Shown: positions 1-7,074 of the stretch, piece after piece
How positions within the stretch are numbered: the stretch's first letter is position 1
Layout of the letters: each line of letters begins with the position of its first letter
NCBI GenBank assembly: GCA_038133845.1
Contig: JAYPUA010000001.1
Span: 1-64,000, forward strand
DNA from: JAYPUA01 sp038133845
GTDB lineage: Bacteria > SAR324 > NAC60-12
Direction: 5' to 3'
Length of the DNA: 64,000 bases
Notes under the pieces: model-generated
Seen by the model: the letters and a program-made list of their open reading frames with translations, nothing else
What the model was told of the DNA's origin: nothing
Database searches by the model: none
Translations under genes and position numbers: made by a program

Positions 1-22
1 TAACCCGCTGGGGGCTTCCAGG

Positions 23-1012
23 CTACTTGGGTTTAAGCGTGGAACCGGAGTCCTCAAGCTGCTCAAGCACCTTCCCTTCGATTGAGATTCCAGCCTTCCG
101 GAGGGCCAAGACCAGGCCTCCGATAATTGGGGCAAACTTTGCTGGTTCAACGGATGCGTTTGAGCCAGAGCGCTCCAGAACCCGCTGCATGGCATCCGTG
201 ACTCGGTTTCCAGCCCGGAAGACTCCTCCTGCGGTGAACACCGGGAGCCTGGATTCCAAGGCATCCAGCTGCTGGAGCACCGCCACGGCGCTTTTGCCCA
301 GCCAATCTCCTGCGGCCTCCAAAAGCAAAATCGACACGGTGTCTTCTTCAAGCGCCGCGCTGTGAATCACTTTTGCGAGGCTCGCAATTTCCGGACGGCT
401 CAAGGCCCCGCTGTAGAGAGACTGATGAACGGCTTTCCAGTCGGCAAGCCTCCAGTGTTCCAGAATCTTCTGGACAAGCACCGTCTGTGGACCTCGTCCG
501 TCCAGCGCCCTGACGGCAGCCCGTAGCGCAGCGACTCCAAGGCTGTAGGCACTCCCTTCGTCACCAATCAAATATCCCCATCCGTCAGACCAGGCAGTAT
601 GGGCGGGGCTGATTTCTCCGTAGGCAATCGCTCCGGTGCCGGCAATCACGACGACTCCCGGGCGGCCTAGCCCAGCCCCAGCCAAGGCGGTGACGGCATC
701 GTTAACCAGAGTTACCTCAGCACCTGGAAACCATTGCCGAACGAGGTCTAGAGCGGGTGCCGGAGAGCCGGTCATTCCAAGACAAATCTGGCTGATGTCT
801 TCCGGAGGCCTTTGGGCTGTGGCCAAGGCACCGAAGAGCGAGTTGTGAAGTGCCGAGCGGAGGCGCTCCGGGCCTCCAGGCTCGTTGAGGTGATTTGACG
901 GGCCGGCATCTGCCGTTGCCAGGACCCGCCCAGATGAATCGGCAAGCAGTCCCAGCGAGCGGGTTTGTCCCCCATCGACAGCCGCAAACAGGGGGGAAGA
1001 GTTCGGTTTCAT
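23..1012 (-). CDS. BadF/BadG-type ATPase, probable N-acetylglucosamine/N-acetylmannosamine kinase
   Basis: A 329-residue protein of the ASKHA sugar-kinase fold, expected to phosphorylate a free amino sugar with ATP in the cytoplasm. Visible motifs are the phosphate-1 loop DGGQTRS at residues 13-19, an adenosine-side AGTGA near 125, the WGYLIGDEGSA segment near 145-155 and AGGV near 262. This set is typical of the BadF/BcrA family and GlcNAc kinases. It is divergent from a GntR regulator and lies near a NanE gene, so ManNAc/GlcNAc phosphorylation is the likely job, but substrate specificity is inferred from context only. Length is normal for the family. The ATG is preceded by a GGAG-like site (minus strand). 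Confidence 0.85.
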   Translation of the reverse strand: MKPNSSPLFAAVDGGQTRSLGLLADSSGRVLATADAGPSNHLNEPGGPERLRSALHNSLFGALATAQRPPEDISQICLGMTGSPAPALDLVRQWFPGAEVTLVNDAVTALAGAGLGRPGVVVIAGTGAIAYGEISPAHTAWSDGWGYLIGDEGSAYSLGVAALRAAVRALDGRGPQTVLVQKILEHWRLADWKAVHQSLYSGALSRPEIASLAKVIHSAALEEDTVSILLLEAAGDWLGKSAVAVLQQLDALESRLPVFTAGGVFRAGNRVTDAMQRVLERSGSNASVEPAKFAPIIGGLVLALRKAGISIEGKVLEQLEDSGSTLKPK

Positions 1013-1074
1013 CGTCTCCGCAGAGGGATCAGGGATTTCCAGTGAGCTCGCTTGAGAAAAAGCGGCGGGTTACG

Positions 1075-1090
1075 CTGTAGACAACTACAG
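1075..1090. promoter_or_regulatory. 16-bp inverted repeat in the kinase/GntR divergent region
   Basis: CTGTAGACAACTACAG: 6-bp perfect arms around ACAA. It lies 63-78 bases upstream of the kinase ATG, in the 291-bp divergent intergenic region. Position and symmetry fit a repressor operator or a short hairpin in the kinase leader. No bound factor can be assigned from sequence; the neighbouring GntR protein is the obvious candidate, but this palindrome differs from the one at 2074-2098. Confidence 0.4.
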
Positions 1091-1303
1091 CCTCAGGGAG
1101 TGAGGTTCAATGCAAAAATCAAAACCATATCAGCTTTTTAAAAAATTGACGGGAAGTGGAGAACCGGCTGGGCAGGACCTTCTGGGGGAGTTTGCAGTTG
1201 AGGGAAGTTCACCGCAAATCTGGACCTGCTCCGTAGGTTGATGCTATCTTGACCCCCATTTGAAACTCTTGGGCCAACCCATCATTTTGTCAGGAGCAAG
1301 AGC

Positions 1304-2062
1304 GTGTACTCCCATTCAGAATTTTTTCAGCGACTGAAAATCGTACTGCAGGAACTCTCCGGACTCCCTCGTTACCAGGGGTTGGCTCAGTCGATTCGTC
1401 AAATGGTCGACTCCGGAGCGCTCAAGCCTGGGTTTGCCCTGCCCAGTGAGCGTGAACTGGCTGAGACTCTTGGGGTTTCTCGAGTGACGGTACGGTCGGC
1501 GATTGCCGAGTTAGTTGAGCAGCGAGTGCTTTCTCGCAAGCACGGAGCACGAACCGTCGTCTCTGCGAAGATCGCCAAACCGCTCTCCACCCTCAGCAGC
1601 TTCTCCGAAGACATCCTCTCTCGGGGCATGGATCCCGGAGCACGCTGGATCAGCAAACAGCGCCTCCGCGCCTCTCCTCACGAAGCGATGAAACTCGCAC
1701 TCTCTTCGGACGACATGGTCTGGAGGCTCAAGCGTCTCCGCACTGCAGATGGAATCCCGATTGCGTTTGAGGAGGCCGTGGTTCCCGAGCGTTACCTGCC
1801 TTCTGCCGAACAGGTTGACACCTCCCTCTATGAAGTGCTGGAAAAGTCCGGACACCTCCCGCATCGAGCCTTGCAGCGCATGTGGGCCGATGTTGCGGAC
1901 AGCACGTTGGCCAAGTTGCTGGAAATCGACCCTGGATCCGCAGTGCTCAACAGCGAGCGGCTGTGTTTCGACTCCTCAAACAACCCCATCGAACTGACCC
2001 GGACATGCTACCGCGGGGGCAGCTACGATTTTTTTGTTGAACTCCACCGGAGTTTGGGATAA
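1304..2062 (+). CDS. GntR-family regulator with UTRA ligand-binding domain (HutC subfamily)
   Basis: A 252-residue transcription factor. Residues about 25-92 form the GntR winged helix (ALPSERELAETLGVSRVTV and the following wing). Residues about 105-245 form the UTRA effector domain with the typical end RTCYRGGSYDFFVEL. HutC-type GntR proteins usually repress sugar or amino-acid catabolic operons and are released by a sugar-phosphate-like ligand. Start is GTG, chosen because AGGAG sits 7 bases upstream at 1292-1296. It is divergent from the amino-sugar kinase and upstream of the large catabolic/transport module. Its last 14 codons are inside a 79-bp direct repeat that recurs in front of nanE. 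Confidence 0.9.
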   Translation: MYSHSEFFQRLKIVLQELSGLPRYQGLAQSIRQMVDSGALKPGFALPSERELAETLGVSRVTVRSAIAELVEQRVLSRKHGARTVVSAKIAKPLSTLSSFSEDILSRGMDPGARWISKQRLRASPHEAMKLALSSDDMVWRLKRLRTADGIPIAFEEAVVPERYLPSAEQVDTSLYEVLEKSGHLPHRALQRMWADVADSTLAKLLEIDPGSAVLNSERLCFDSSNNPIELTRTCYRGGSYDFFVELHRSLG

Positions 2063-2099
2063 AACCTCTGCAAAACTGGTATCTATCTGGTATCAGTTT
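2021..2099 (+). repeat. 79-bp direct repeat, copy 1 (3' end of gntR plus operator)
   Basis: Matches 15843-15921 at 77 of 79 positions. The only differences change the stop codon TAA to TGA and one A to C. The copy covers the last 14 codons and stop of the GntR gene and a downstream palindromic element. The two copies are in the same orientation and bracket about 13.7 kb. Confidence 0.9.
2074..2098. promoter_or_regulatory. Operator-like imperfect palindrome, copy 1
   Basis: 25 bp of form AACTGRTAYC-N5-GRTAYCAGTT, with arms matching at 8 of 10 positions. It also contains two direct CTGGTATC units 11 bp apart (2076-2083 and 2087-2094), one helical turn. It follows the gntR stop and precedes the catabolic gene train. 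The identical element lies upstream of nanE, so it is the best candidate for the GntR binding site. Binding is inferred, not shown. Confidence 0.55.
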
Positions 2100-2154
2100 A
2101 GGGCTCGAAAAAACGCAGTTATGGCCAAAGGACTCTGCTTGCCCCGAATTTCAG

Positions 2155-2261
2155 CAACTTTTACCGGCCATCAAAGGATCGGGGTGCCTCTTGAATCTTG
2201 TGCGGAGGCCTCTTGAGCAAGAGGCGCAATGAAACATCACCGTACTCAACTTTTACCGGCC
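2155..2261 (+). promoter_or_regulatory. Repeat-rich leader upstream of the catabolic gene train
   Basis: The 215 bases between gntR and the first dioxygenase gene contain a 15-bp direct repeat CAACTTTTACCGGCC at 2155-2169 and 2247-2261. They also hold a near-perfect palindrome GCCTCTTGAGCAAGAGGC at 2208-2225 whose left half GCCTCTTGA also occurs at 2186-2194. No convincing -35/-10 pair or T-rich terminator tail was recognised. Likely a composite regulatory region. Confidence 0.45.
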
Positions 2262-2277
2262 TTCTGTTTTTCAGAAA

Positions 2278-3030
2278 ATGAAGATCATTAATAAACAAAA
2301 AAAAGCTTTTGATCAAGATGGCTATTTATGCTTGCCGGATTTTTTTGATGAACAAAAGTTGGCCGAAATTTGGATTGCGTTGGGCAGGGTTATTGAAAAT
2401 GTCAATAACTACCGAGCTGAGGAGGTGTACTATGAAGATAAACAGGACCAAGACTCATTGAAGCAAATTCAGCATTTGGAAGAGAAAGACGACTTTTTCA
2501 ATGAGCTTATTGCAACAGGTGATCTATATACATTGGCTCAGAGCTTGTTGCAAGAAAAGCCTATCCCTAAAAATTTGCAGTACTTCAATAAGCCTGCCCA
2601 AATCGGGAAAGCTACTCCAGCTCATCAAGATGGGTATTACTTTATGCTAAAGCCCTGCAAAGCCGTTACAATGTGGCTAGCCTTGGAAGATGTGGATGAG
2701 TCAAATGGCTGTATTAATTATGTCCAAGGCTCTCACAAGCTAGGCTTACGGGGGCATTCCCGGACCAATACTCTCGGCTTCAGCCAAGGGATCACAAATT
2801 TTCCAAGTGCCGAGGACCAAAAAAAGATGATCAAAGTCAGTGCCCGTCCCGGAGACCTCTTAGCTCATGATGCGGCTACCATTCACTCTGCGGATGCGAA
2901 TCAATCGCTTAAAACTCGAAAGGCTCTCGGGTTTATTTATTATGCTTCAAGCGCAAAGACTGATACTGATCTGTATGATGAATACCAGAAGAATCTTGCA
3001 AAAAGTCTCCGGGAAGAAAACAAGATTTGA
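2278..3030 (+). CDS. Phytanoyl-CoA dioxygenase (PhyH) family oxygenase 1
   Basis: A 250-residue Fe(II)/2-oxoglutarate-dependent oxygenase, cytoplasmic. The iron triad is visible as H116-x-D118 (PAHQDGYYF) and distal H203 (TIHSADANQ), and R214 is a likely 2-oxoglutarate anchor. These enzymes hydroxylate or oxidatively cleave small molecules; the substrate here is unknown. A paralogue lies after the assembly gap (shared features DxQDxDSLKQ, HQDxxYF, LGFSQ). Base composition is markedly AT-rich compared with gntR just upstream. No strong ribosome-binding site is seen before the ATG. First gene of a forward train with almost no intergenic space. Confidence 0.85.
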   Translation: MKIINKQKKAFDQDGYLCLPDFFDEQKLAEIWIALGRVIENVNNYRAEEVYYEDKQDQDSLKQIQHLEEKDDFFNELIATGDLYTLAQSLLQEKPIPKNLQYFNKPAQIGKATPAHQDGYYFMLKPCKAVTMWLALEDVDESNGCINYVQGSHKLGLRGHSRTNTLGFSQGITNFPSAEDQKKMIKVSARPGDLLAHDAATIHSADANQSLKTRKALGFIYYASSAKTDTDLYDEYQKNLAKSLREENKI

Positions 3031-3075
3031 GTGAAAAATTTAAGATTTTTTAACGAAAAAACAAGGCGAGATGAC

Positions 3076-3858
3076 ATGAGAAGAAGCAAAACATTGTTGA
3101 AATGGAGGCAAAAAAAGCCAGCAAAATTTTGTGCGCTCCAGAACTATATTCCCTCTTTTTTGAAGCATGCTGCAGCTTTTGGTTACGACTGTATTTGGCT
3201 GGATTTGGAGCACCGGGCGTTTGATGACCGTGAGGTGCAATCTCTGCTTGCCATGAGCCATTTGCATGATATCGATATCATGGTGCGGCCCAGCACCTTG
3301 GAGAAGAGCAAGCTGTATCGCTATTTGGAGGATGGCGCAGCAGGGCTGATGATTCCCCATGTCTCCAGCATGGAGAAAGCACAGAGTTTGGTCCAGGCTG
3401 TGAAATTTCCACCACTTGGAGATCGGGGCATTGATGGAGCGGGGCTCGACTGCAACTTTATGGTAGACTTTCGTGAACAGGATAGTTTCGACTATACGAA
3501 CTGGGTGAATCAGGAGACTTTTCTGGTTGTGCAAATTGAAACTCCTGAGGCAGTAGAGAGTGCAGACTCTATAGCCTCTGTAAAGGGAGTTGATGCACTT
3601 TTCATCGGTATTGGAGATCTGGGGTTGCGCTATAAGCATATGAGCAATCCGAACACCCTTGATGAAGTCGATGTCATCATCAGCAATATAGCCAAAAAAT
3701 ATGGTATTCACTGGGGGCGCCCGATCCGCAACGAGGAGGATGCCAAGAGAGCCTTGGAGTTGGGGTGTCAGATTTTCCCGTTTGCAGGGGACTTTGAAAT
3801 GATTATGGACGGCCTGAAAGTCAGGTCTGAAAAGCTTAGTCAAATACTCAATGATTGA
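3076..3858 (+). CDS. HpcH/HpaI-family class II aldolase
   Basis: A 260-residue TIM-barrel aldolase related to 2-keto-3-deoxy-sugar-acid and 4-hydroxy-2-oxoheptanedioate aldolases. It would cleave a 2-keto acid to pyruvate plus an aldehyde with a divalent metal. Visible signatures are WLDLEHRAFD, a loop with IMVRPS, LMIPHV, the metal-ligand region VQIETPEAVE and the ligand aspartate in FIGIGDLGL. ATG 3076 is preferred over the GTG at 3031 that abuts the previous stop, because AAGGCGAG precedes it and family members begin near here; the longer start would add 15 residues. AT-rich like its neighbours. Context suggests sugar-acid breakdown. Confidence 0.85.
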   Translation: MRRSKTLLKWRQKKPAKFCALQNYIPSFLKHAAAFGYDCIWLDLEHRAFDDREVQSLLAMSHLHDIDIMVRPSTLEKSKLYRYLEDGAAGLMIPHVSSMEKAQSLVQAVKFPPLGDRGIDGAGLDCNFMVDFREQDSFDYTNWVNQETFLVVQIETPEAVESADSIASVKGVDALFIGIGDLGLRYKHMSNPNTLDEVDVIISNIAKKYGIHWGRPIRNEEDAKRALELGCQIFPFAGDFEMIMDGLKVRSEKLSQILND

Positions 3859-3872
3859 AAAATCCGGATAAC

Positions 3873-4763
3873 ATGTATGTCCCAAGCTATCTGGTTAGTG
3901 CCCCGATTCCCATCAATAAAAGCGGGCGTGTAATTTTCAGTAAATTTACAAAGGGAGTATTGAGATTAATTGAGGAGGGTTGTGACGGGATCTACATTTT
4001 TGGGACAAGTGGTGAGGGGTATGCATTCAGTGACTCTGAGTTCACGGATATTGTCGAAGCCTTCTCTGAAATTCTCGAAGGGTTCTCCGGATTTTCCCAA
4101 GTAGGATGCCTTGCTCTCAATACAAAGCAAGTGCTCCAAAGGTGTGAGATTTGCTCAGAGAAAGGGGTGAAAGAAGTACAGATTACTTTGCCTCCTTGGA
4201 AGCCACTTAATGATGATGAAATCAACACTTTTTTCAATGAGGTCTGCAGAGAATTTAAAGACTTGAAATTTCTTGTATACAATAACCCAAAAAATAAGAG
4301 AAAACTCAAAGGAGTTGAGCTTGAGAAGATACATCAATTGAACTCAAATCTGGTGGCAGCAAAAACAGGTTCAGGTACACTGATGGACTTTCATGAGTTG
4401 GTAACCAAAGGAAAATCGCTAATGCACTTTGTTACCGAACCAGCCTTTTTGTACTGCTCAGGTTTGGCTTCAGTAGGTCTGATCCCGTCATCCAATTACT
4501 ACTCACCTGGAAGGTGCCGCGAATACTTTCATGCTGTCCTCAACAAAAACTTTCAAAACGCTTCTTCATTGCAAACGGAGATCATTCAGTTCTTCTTAAA
4601 CACTGCGATTCCTTTATTGGAGAAGAATTATATTGACGGAGCTATTGACAAAGCCTATGCCAAACTTGGAGGGTGGGATCTCCCACTCACGATGAAAAGC
4701 CCCTATGCTGCTTTGAGCCAAAGAGACTATAAATGGCTTGAAAATGAAATAAAAAATGACTGA
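3873..4763 (+). CDS. Dihydrodipicolinate synthase / N-acetylneuraminate lyase family protein
   Basis: A 296-residue class I (Schiff-base) aldolase of the DapA/NanA superfamily. The pyruvate-binding GTSGEG, the catalytic tyrosine region VYNNP and the Schiff-base lysine in AAKTGSG are all present. With NanE and an amino-sugar kinase in the same module, a lyase that splits a nonulosonic or 2-keto-3-deoxy sugar acid is more likely than lysine biosynthesis. ATG 3873 (MYVPSYLV) matches the usual family N-terminus; a TTG at 3855 is the alternative. Overlaps the next gene by 8 bases. AT-rich composition. Confidence 0.85.
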   Translation: MYVPSYLVSAPIPINKSGRVIFSKFTKGVLRLIEEGCDGIYIFGTSGEGYAFSDSEFTDIVEAFSEILEGFSGFSQVGCLALNTKQVLQRCEICSEKGVKEVQITLPPWKPLNDDEINTFFNEVCREFKDLKFLVYNNPKNKRKLKGVELEKIHQLNSNLVAAKTGSGTLMDFHELVTKGKSLMHFVTEPAFLYCSGLASVGLIPSSNYYSPGRCREYFHAVLNKNFQNASSLQTEIIQFFLNTAIPLLEKNYIDGAIDKAYAKLGGWDLPLTMKSPYAALSQRDYKWLENEIKND

Positions 4764-5439
4764 TTTTGTAATTGGAACAGCCCAATTTGGCATGAACTAC
4801 GGTATTGCCAATTCTGTAGGCCAGCCGAGTGCTTATACAGTCAATAAGATCATTGAATATGCTACAGAGCACGAAGTTTTCTATTACGATACAGCCATTG
4901 CCTATGGAGACAGCGAGCAAGTTTTAGGGAGGGCTTTTGATGAGTTGGGCGTTTGCCAACGTGTTAAGGTCTTTACCAAGATTCCCAAGTTGAAAGAATC
5001 GAGTTCTCCAGAGTCAATTGTAGACTCTGTAAGCAGATCTATTGAGAGATTAAGAGTCGAAAAAATTTTTGGAATTTTGCTGCATAATGAGTTGGACCAT
5101 CTCTACCTGAAGGAGTTGATTAAGCTGAAGGGTAGAGGCCTTTGTGAATACGTTGGAACATCTACGGGGCACGATGCCTCATTCAATAGAAATCTTATAA
5201 GAGATCAGAATTTGGACCTGATTCAGTTGCCAGCAAATCTGCTAGATCGGAGGAATCTGATTCCAGAAATTATTGAAAATCAGGAAGGTAAAAAAATTGC
5301 TGTCCGAAGTGTTTATCTGCAGGGGCTTTTTTCCATGACCTCAAGAGTCCTTTCAGGGTTTCACAAAACTCTGGGCCCACTGCTTGAGAGATTGCGTAGA
5401 GTTGCTGAAAACTCTGAAATGAGTATTCATGAGATGGCC
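4756..5439 (+). CDS. Aldo/keto reductase, C-terminus lost in assembly gap
   Basis: The first 228 residues of an NAD(P)H-dependent aldo/keto reductase. The catalytic tetrad is visible as D45, Y50, K75 and H110 (YYDTAIAYGDSEQVLG, VFTKIPK, GILLHN). The N-terminus IGTAQFGMNYGIAN is typical of aldo/keto reductases found in surface-sugar and nonulosonate gene clusters (family knowledge). The reading frame is still open when it runs into the run of N, so the true end is unknown. It overlaps the upstream lyase gene by 8 bases and is probably co-translated. AT-rich. Confidence 0.85.
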
Positions 5440-5539
5440 NNNNNNNNNNNNNNNNNNNNNNNNNNNNNNNNNNNNNNNNNNNNNNNNNNNNNNNNNNNNN
5501 NNNNNNNNNNNNNNNNNNNNNNNNNNNNNNNNNNNNNNN
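5440..5539. other. Assembly gap (100 N)
   Basis: Exactly 100 undetermined bases, the conventional placeholder for a scaffold gap of unknown length. The aldo/keto reductase on the left and the second dioxygenase on the right are both cut. The missing DNA must at least supply the last ~80-100 residues of the reductase and the first ~15-20 of the dioxygenase, and could hold whole genes. Confidence 0.99.
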
Positions 5540-6268
5540 GGCTATGTTGTTGTGCCAAAATTTTTAGGGTCCGATGATTTGAAAATAGTGAAACATCATA
5601 TAGGGCGGTTGATTGCAGACATCGATCACAAACAAAACCATGAACACGCGTTCTATGCAGACAGGCAGGACAAGGATTCATTGAAGCAACTGCATCGAAT
5701 TGAAGAGGACGCATTTTTCAAGGCCTATTCAACCACTTCGAAGTGGAGTTCCTTGGCAAGTGGGCTGCTCAATGAGCCTGTGGATCTGGCCCTGGCTGTG
5801 GAGTGGTTCAACAAGCCACCCGGCTATTTTCATGAGACGCCTCCACATCAGGACAATTTCTACTTTTGTTTTGAGCCGCCTCAGGCGCTTACGATCTGGT
5901 TGGCCTTGGATCGTGCAGACCGACAAACAGGGTGCCTGCACTTCATCCCGGGTTCCCACTTGCGAGGAATCCGGCCTCACCGGCTCTCCAACAATCTGGG
6001 CTTTTCCCAAACGATTGAGGACTTTACACAGGTAGAGCAAGAGCTTGGTGTTGCCGTAGAGGCTCAGCCTGGAGATGCGATCATTCATCATGCCGAGACG
6101 ATTCACTGGGCAGGCAGCAACCAAACAACTGATCGACACCGAGCGGCCTTGGCGATGGTGTTCAAATCCACTGGATGCCAGCGGCATCAGCAAAGGTTTG
6201 AGTCTTACCAGCAAAGCGCAAGGCCCTTCATTCAGCAAGAACTGCATTTGCCAGAAGCCGTTGAATGA
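5540..6268 (+). CDS. Phytanoyl-CoA dioxygenase (PhyH) family oxygenase 2, N-terminus in gap
   Basis: The last 242 residues of an Fe(II)/2-oxoglutarate oxygenase. The HxD pair is in PPHQDNFYF, the distal histidine in TIHWAGSN, and a basic 2-oxoglutarate anchor in RHRAALAM. It is paralogous to the gene at 2278 and lacks only the first few residues. The first ~100 bases after the gap are AT-rich like the left side, and the rest shifts to the GC-rich style of the downstream genes, so the composition boundary falls inside this gene. Its stop overlaps the following ATG (ATGA). Confidence 0.85.
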   Translation, partial: GYVVVPKFLGSDDLKIVKHHIGRLIADIDHKQNHEHAFYADRQDKDSLKQLHRIEEDAFFKAYSTTSKWSSLASGLLNEPVDLALAVEWFNKPPGYFHETPPHQDNFYFCFEPPQALTIWLALDRADRQTGCLHFIPGSHLRGIRPHRLSNNLGFSQTIEDFTQVEQELGVAVEAQPGDAIIHHAETIHWAGSNQTTDRHRAALAMVFKSTGCQRHQQRFESYQQSARPFIQQELHLPEAVE

Positions 6269-7074
6269 GGAGCCTCCAGGTGGAAACCCTAACGGTCCAG
6301 CAGTTGTTCGACCTCTCCGGGACGGTGAGCCTGGTGACCGGGGCATGTGGTCACTTGGGAAAAGCGATTGCCCAAGGTCTGGCTGAGGCCGGATCCAGTG
6401 TGGTGGTCAGTAGCCGTGTGGAGGCTAAGGCTCTTCAGTTTGCTCAACAACTGCCCCGGCCGGTTGATCAAGTTCATCTTGGTGTTCAACTGGATCAACT
6501 GGATGCCTCTTCTAGGCAGGCCGCAATCCTCAGGGTTCAAGAAGAGTTCGGGAGGCTGGACACGCTGGTCAACAACGGTCACTTTCCACTCGCTGCCGAC
6601 TTGAACTCCGTCACAGAGGAAGAGTTCAAGGCTCAGTTGTCCAACGCCTCGGCTTACTTTTTCTTGGCAAAGCGGGTCTGCGAGCTGGCTGTTTCCCAAA
6701 AGCGACAGGCCTCCGTCATCATGCTTGGTTCGATGTATGGATCAGTAGGGTCGTATCCGGATGCCTATGTGGGCGTCTCTCCAGCTAGTCCGGTGGCCTA
6801 TCACACGTTGAAGGGAGGCATTCTGCAGATGACACGACATCTGGCCGTATACTGGGCCTCCAAGGGAGTCCGGGTCAACAGTTTGAGCCCGGGCCCATTT
6901 CCAGGTCCGGGTGCTCCAGAGGCAATGGTGCAACGCCTTGAACAGAAGAGCCCGATGAAGCGGATGGGGCAACCAGCAGAGCTGAAGGGGGCCGTTGTGT
7001 TCCTCGCCAGCCAGGCCAGTAGCTACATGACGGGCCAGAATTTGATCATTGATGGAGGCTGGACCGCATGGTAG
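6265..7074 (+). CDS. Short-chain dehydrogenase/reductase
   Basis: A 269-residue classical SDR. The Rossmann glycine motif TGACGHLG is at residues 25-32, the NNG loop near 103, and the catalytic S156, Y179, K183 (YHTLK) are intact. C-terminal GQNLIIDGGW is typical of the 3-ketoacyl-reductase-like branch. It would oxidise or reduce a hydroxyl/keto group of a pathway intermediate using NAD(P). A short N-terminal extension (about 18 residues) precedes the usual start. Starts with a 4-base ATGA overlap with the dioxygenase and overlaps the next gene by 7 bases, so it belongs to the same transcript. Confidence 0.88.
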   Translation: MRSLQVETLTVQQLFDLSGTVSLVTGACGHLGKAIAQGLAEAGSSVVVSSRVEAKALQFAQQLPRPVDQVHLGVQLDQLDASSRQAAILRVQEEFGRLDTLVNNGHFPLAADLNSVTEEEFKAQLSNASAYFFLAKRVCELAVSQKRQASVIMLGSMYGSVGSYPDAYVGVSPASPVAYHTLKGGILQMTRHLAVYWASKGVRVNSLSPGPFPGPGAPEAMVQRLEQKSPMKRMGQPAELKGAVVFLASQASSYMTGQNLIIDGGWTAW

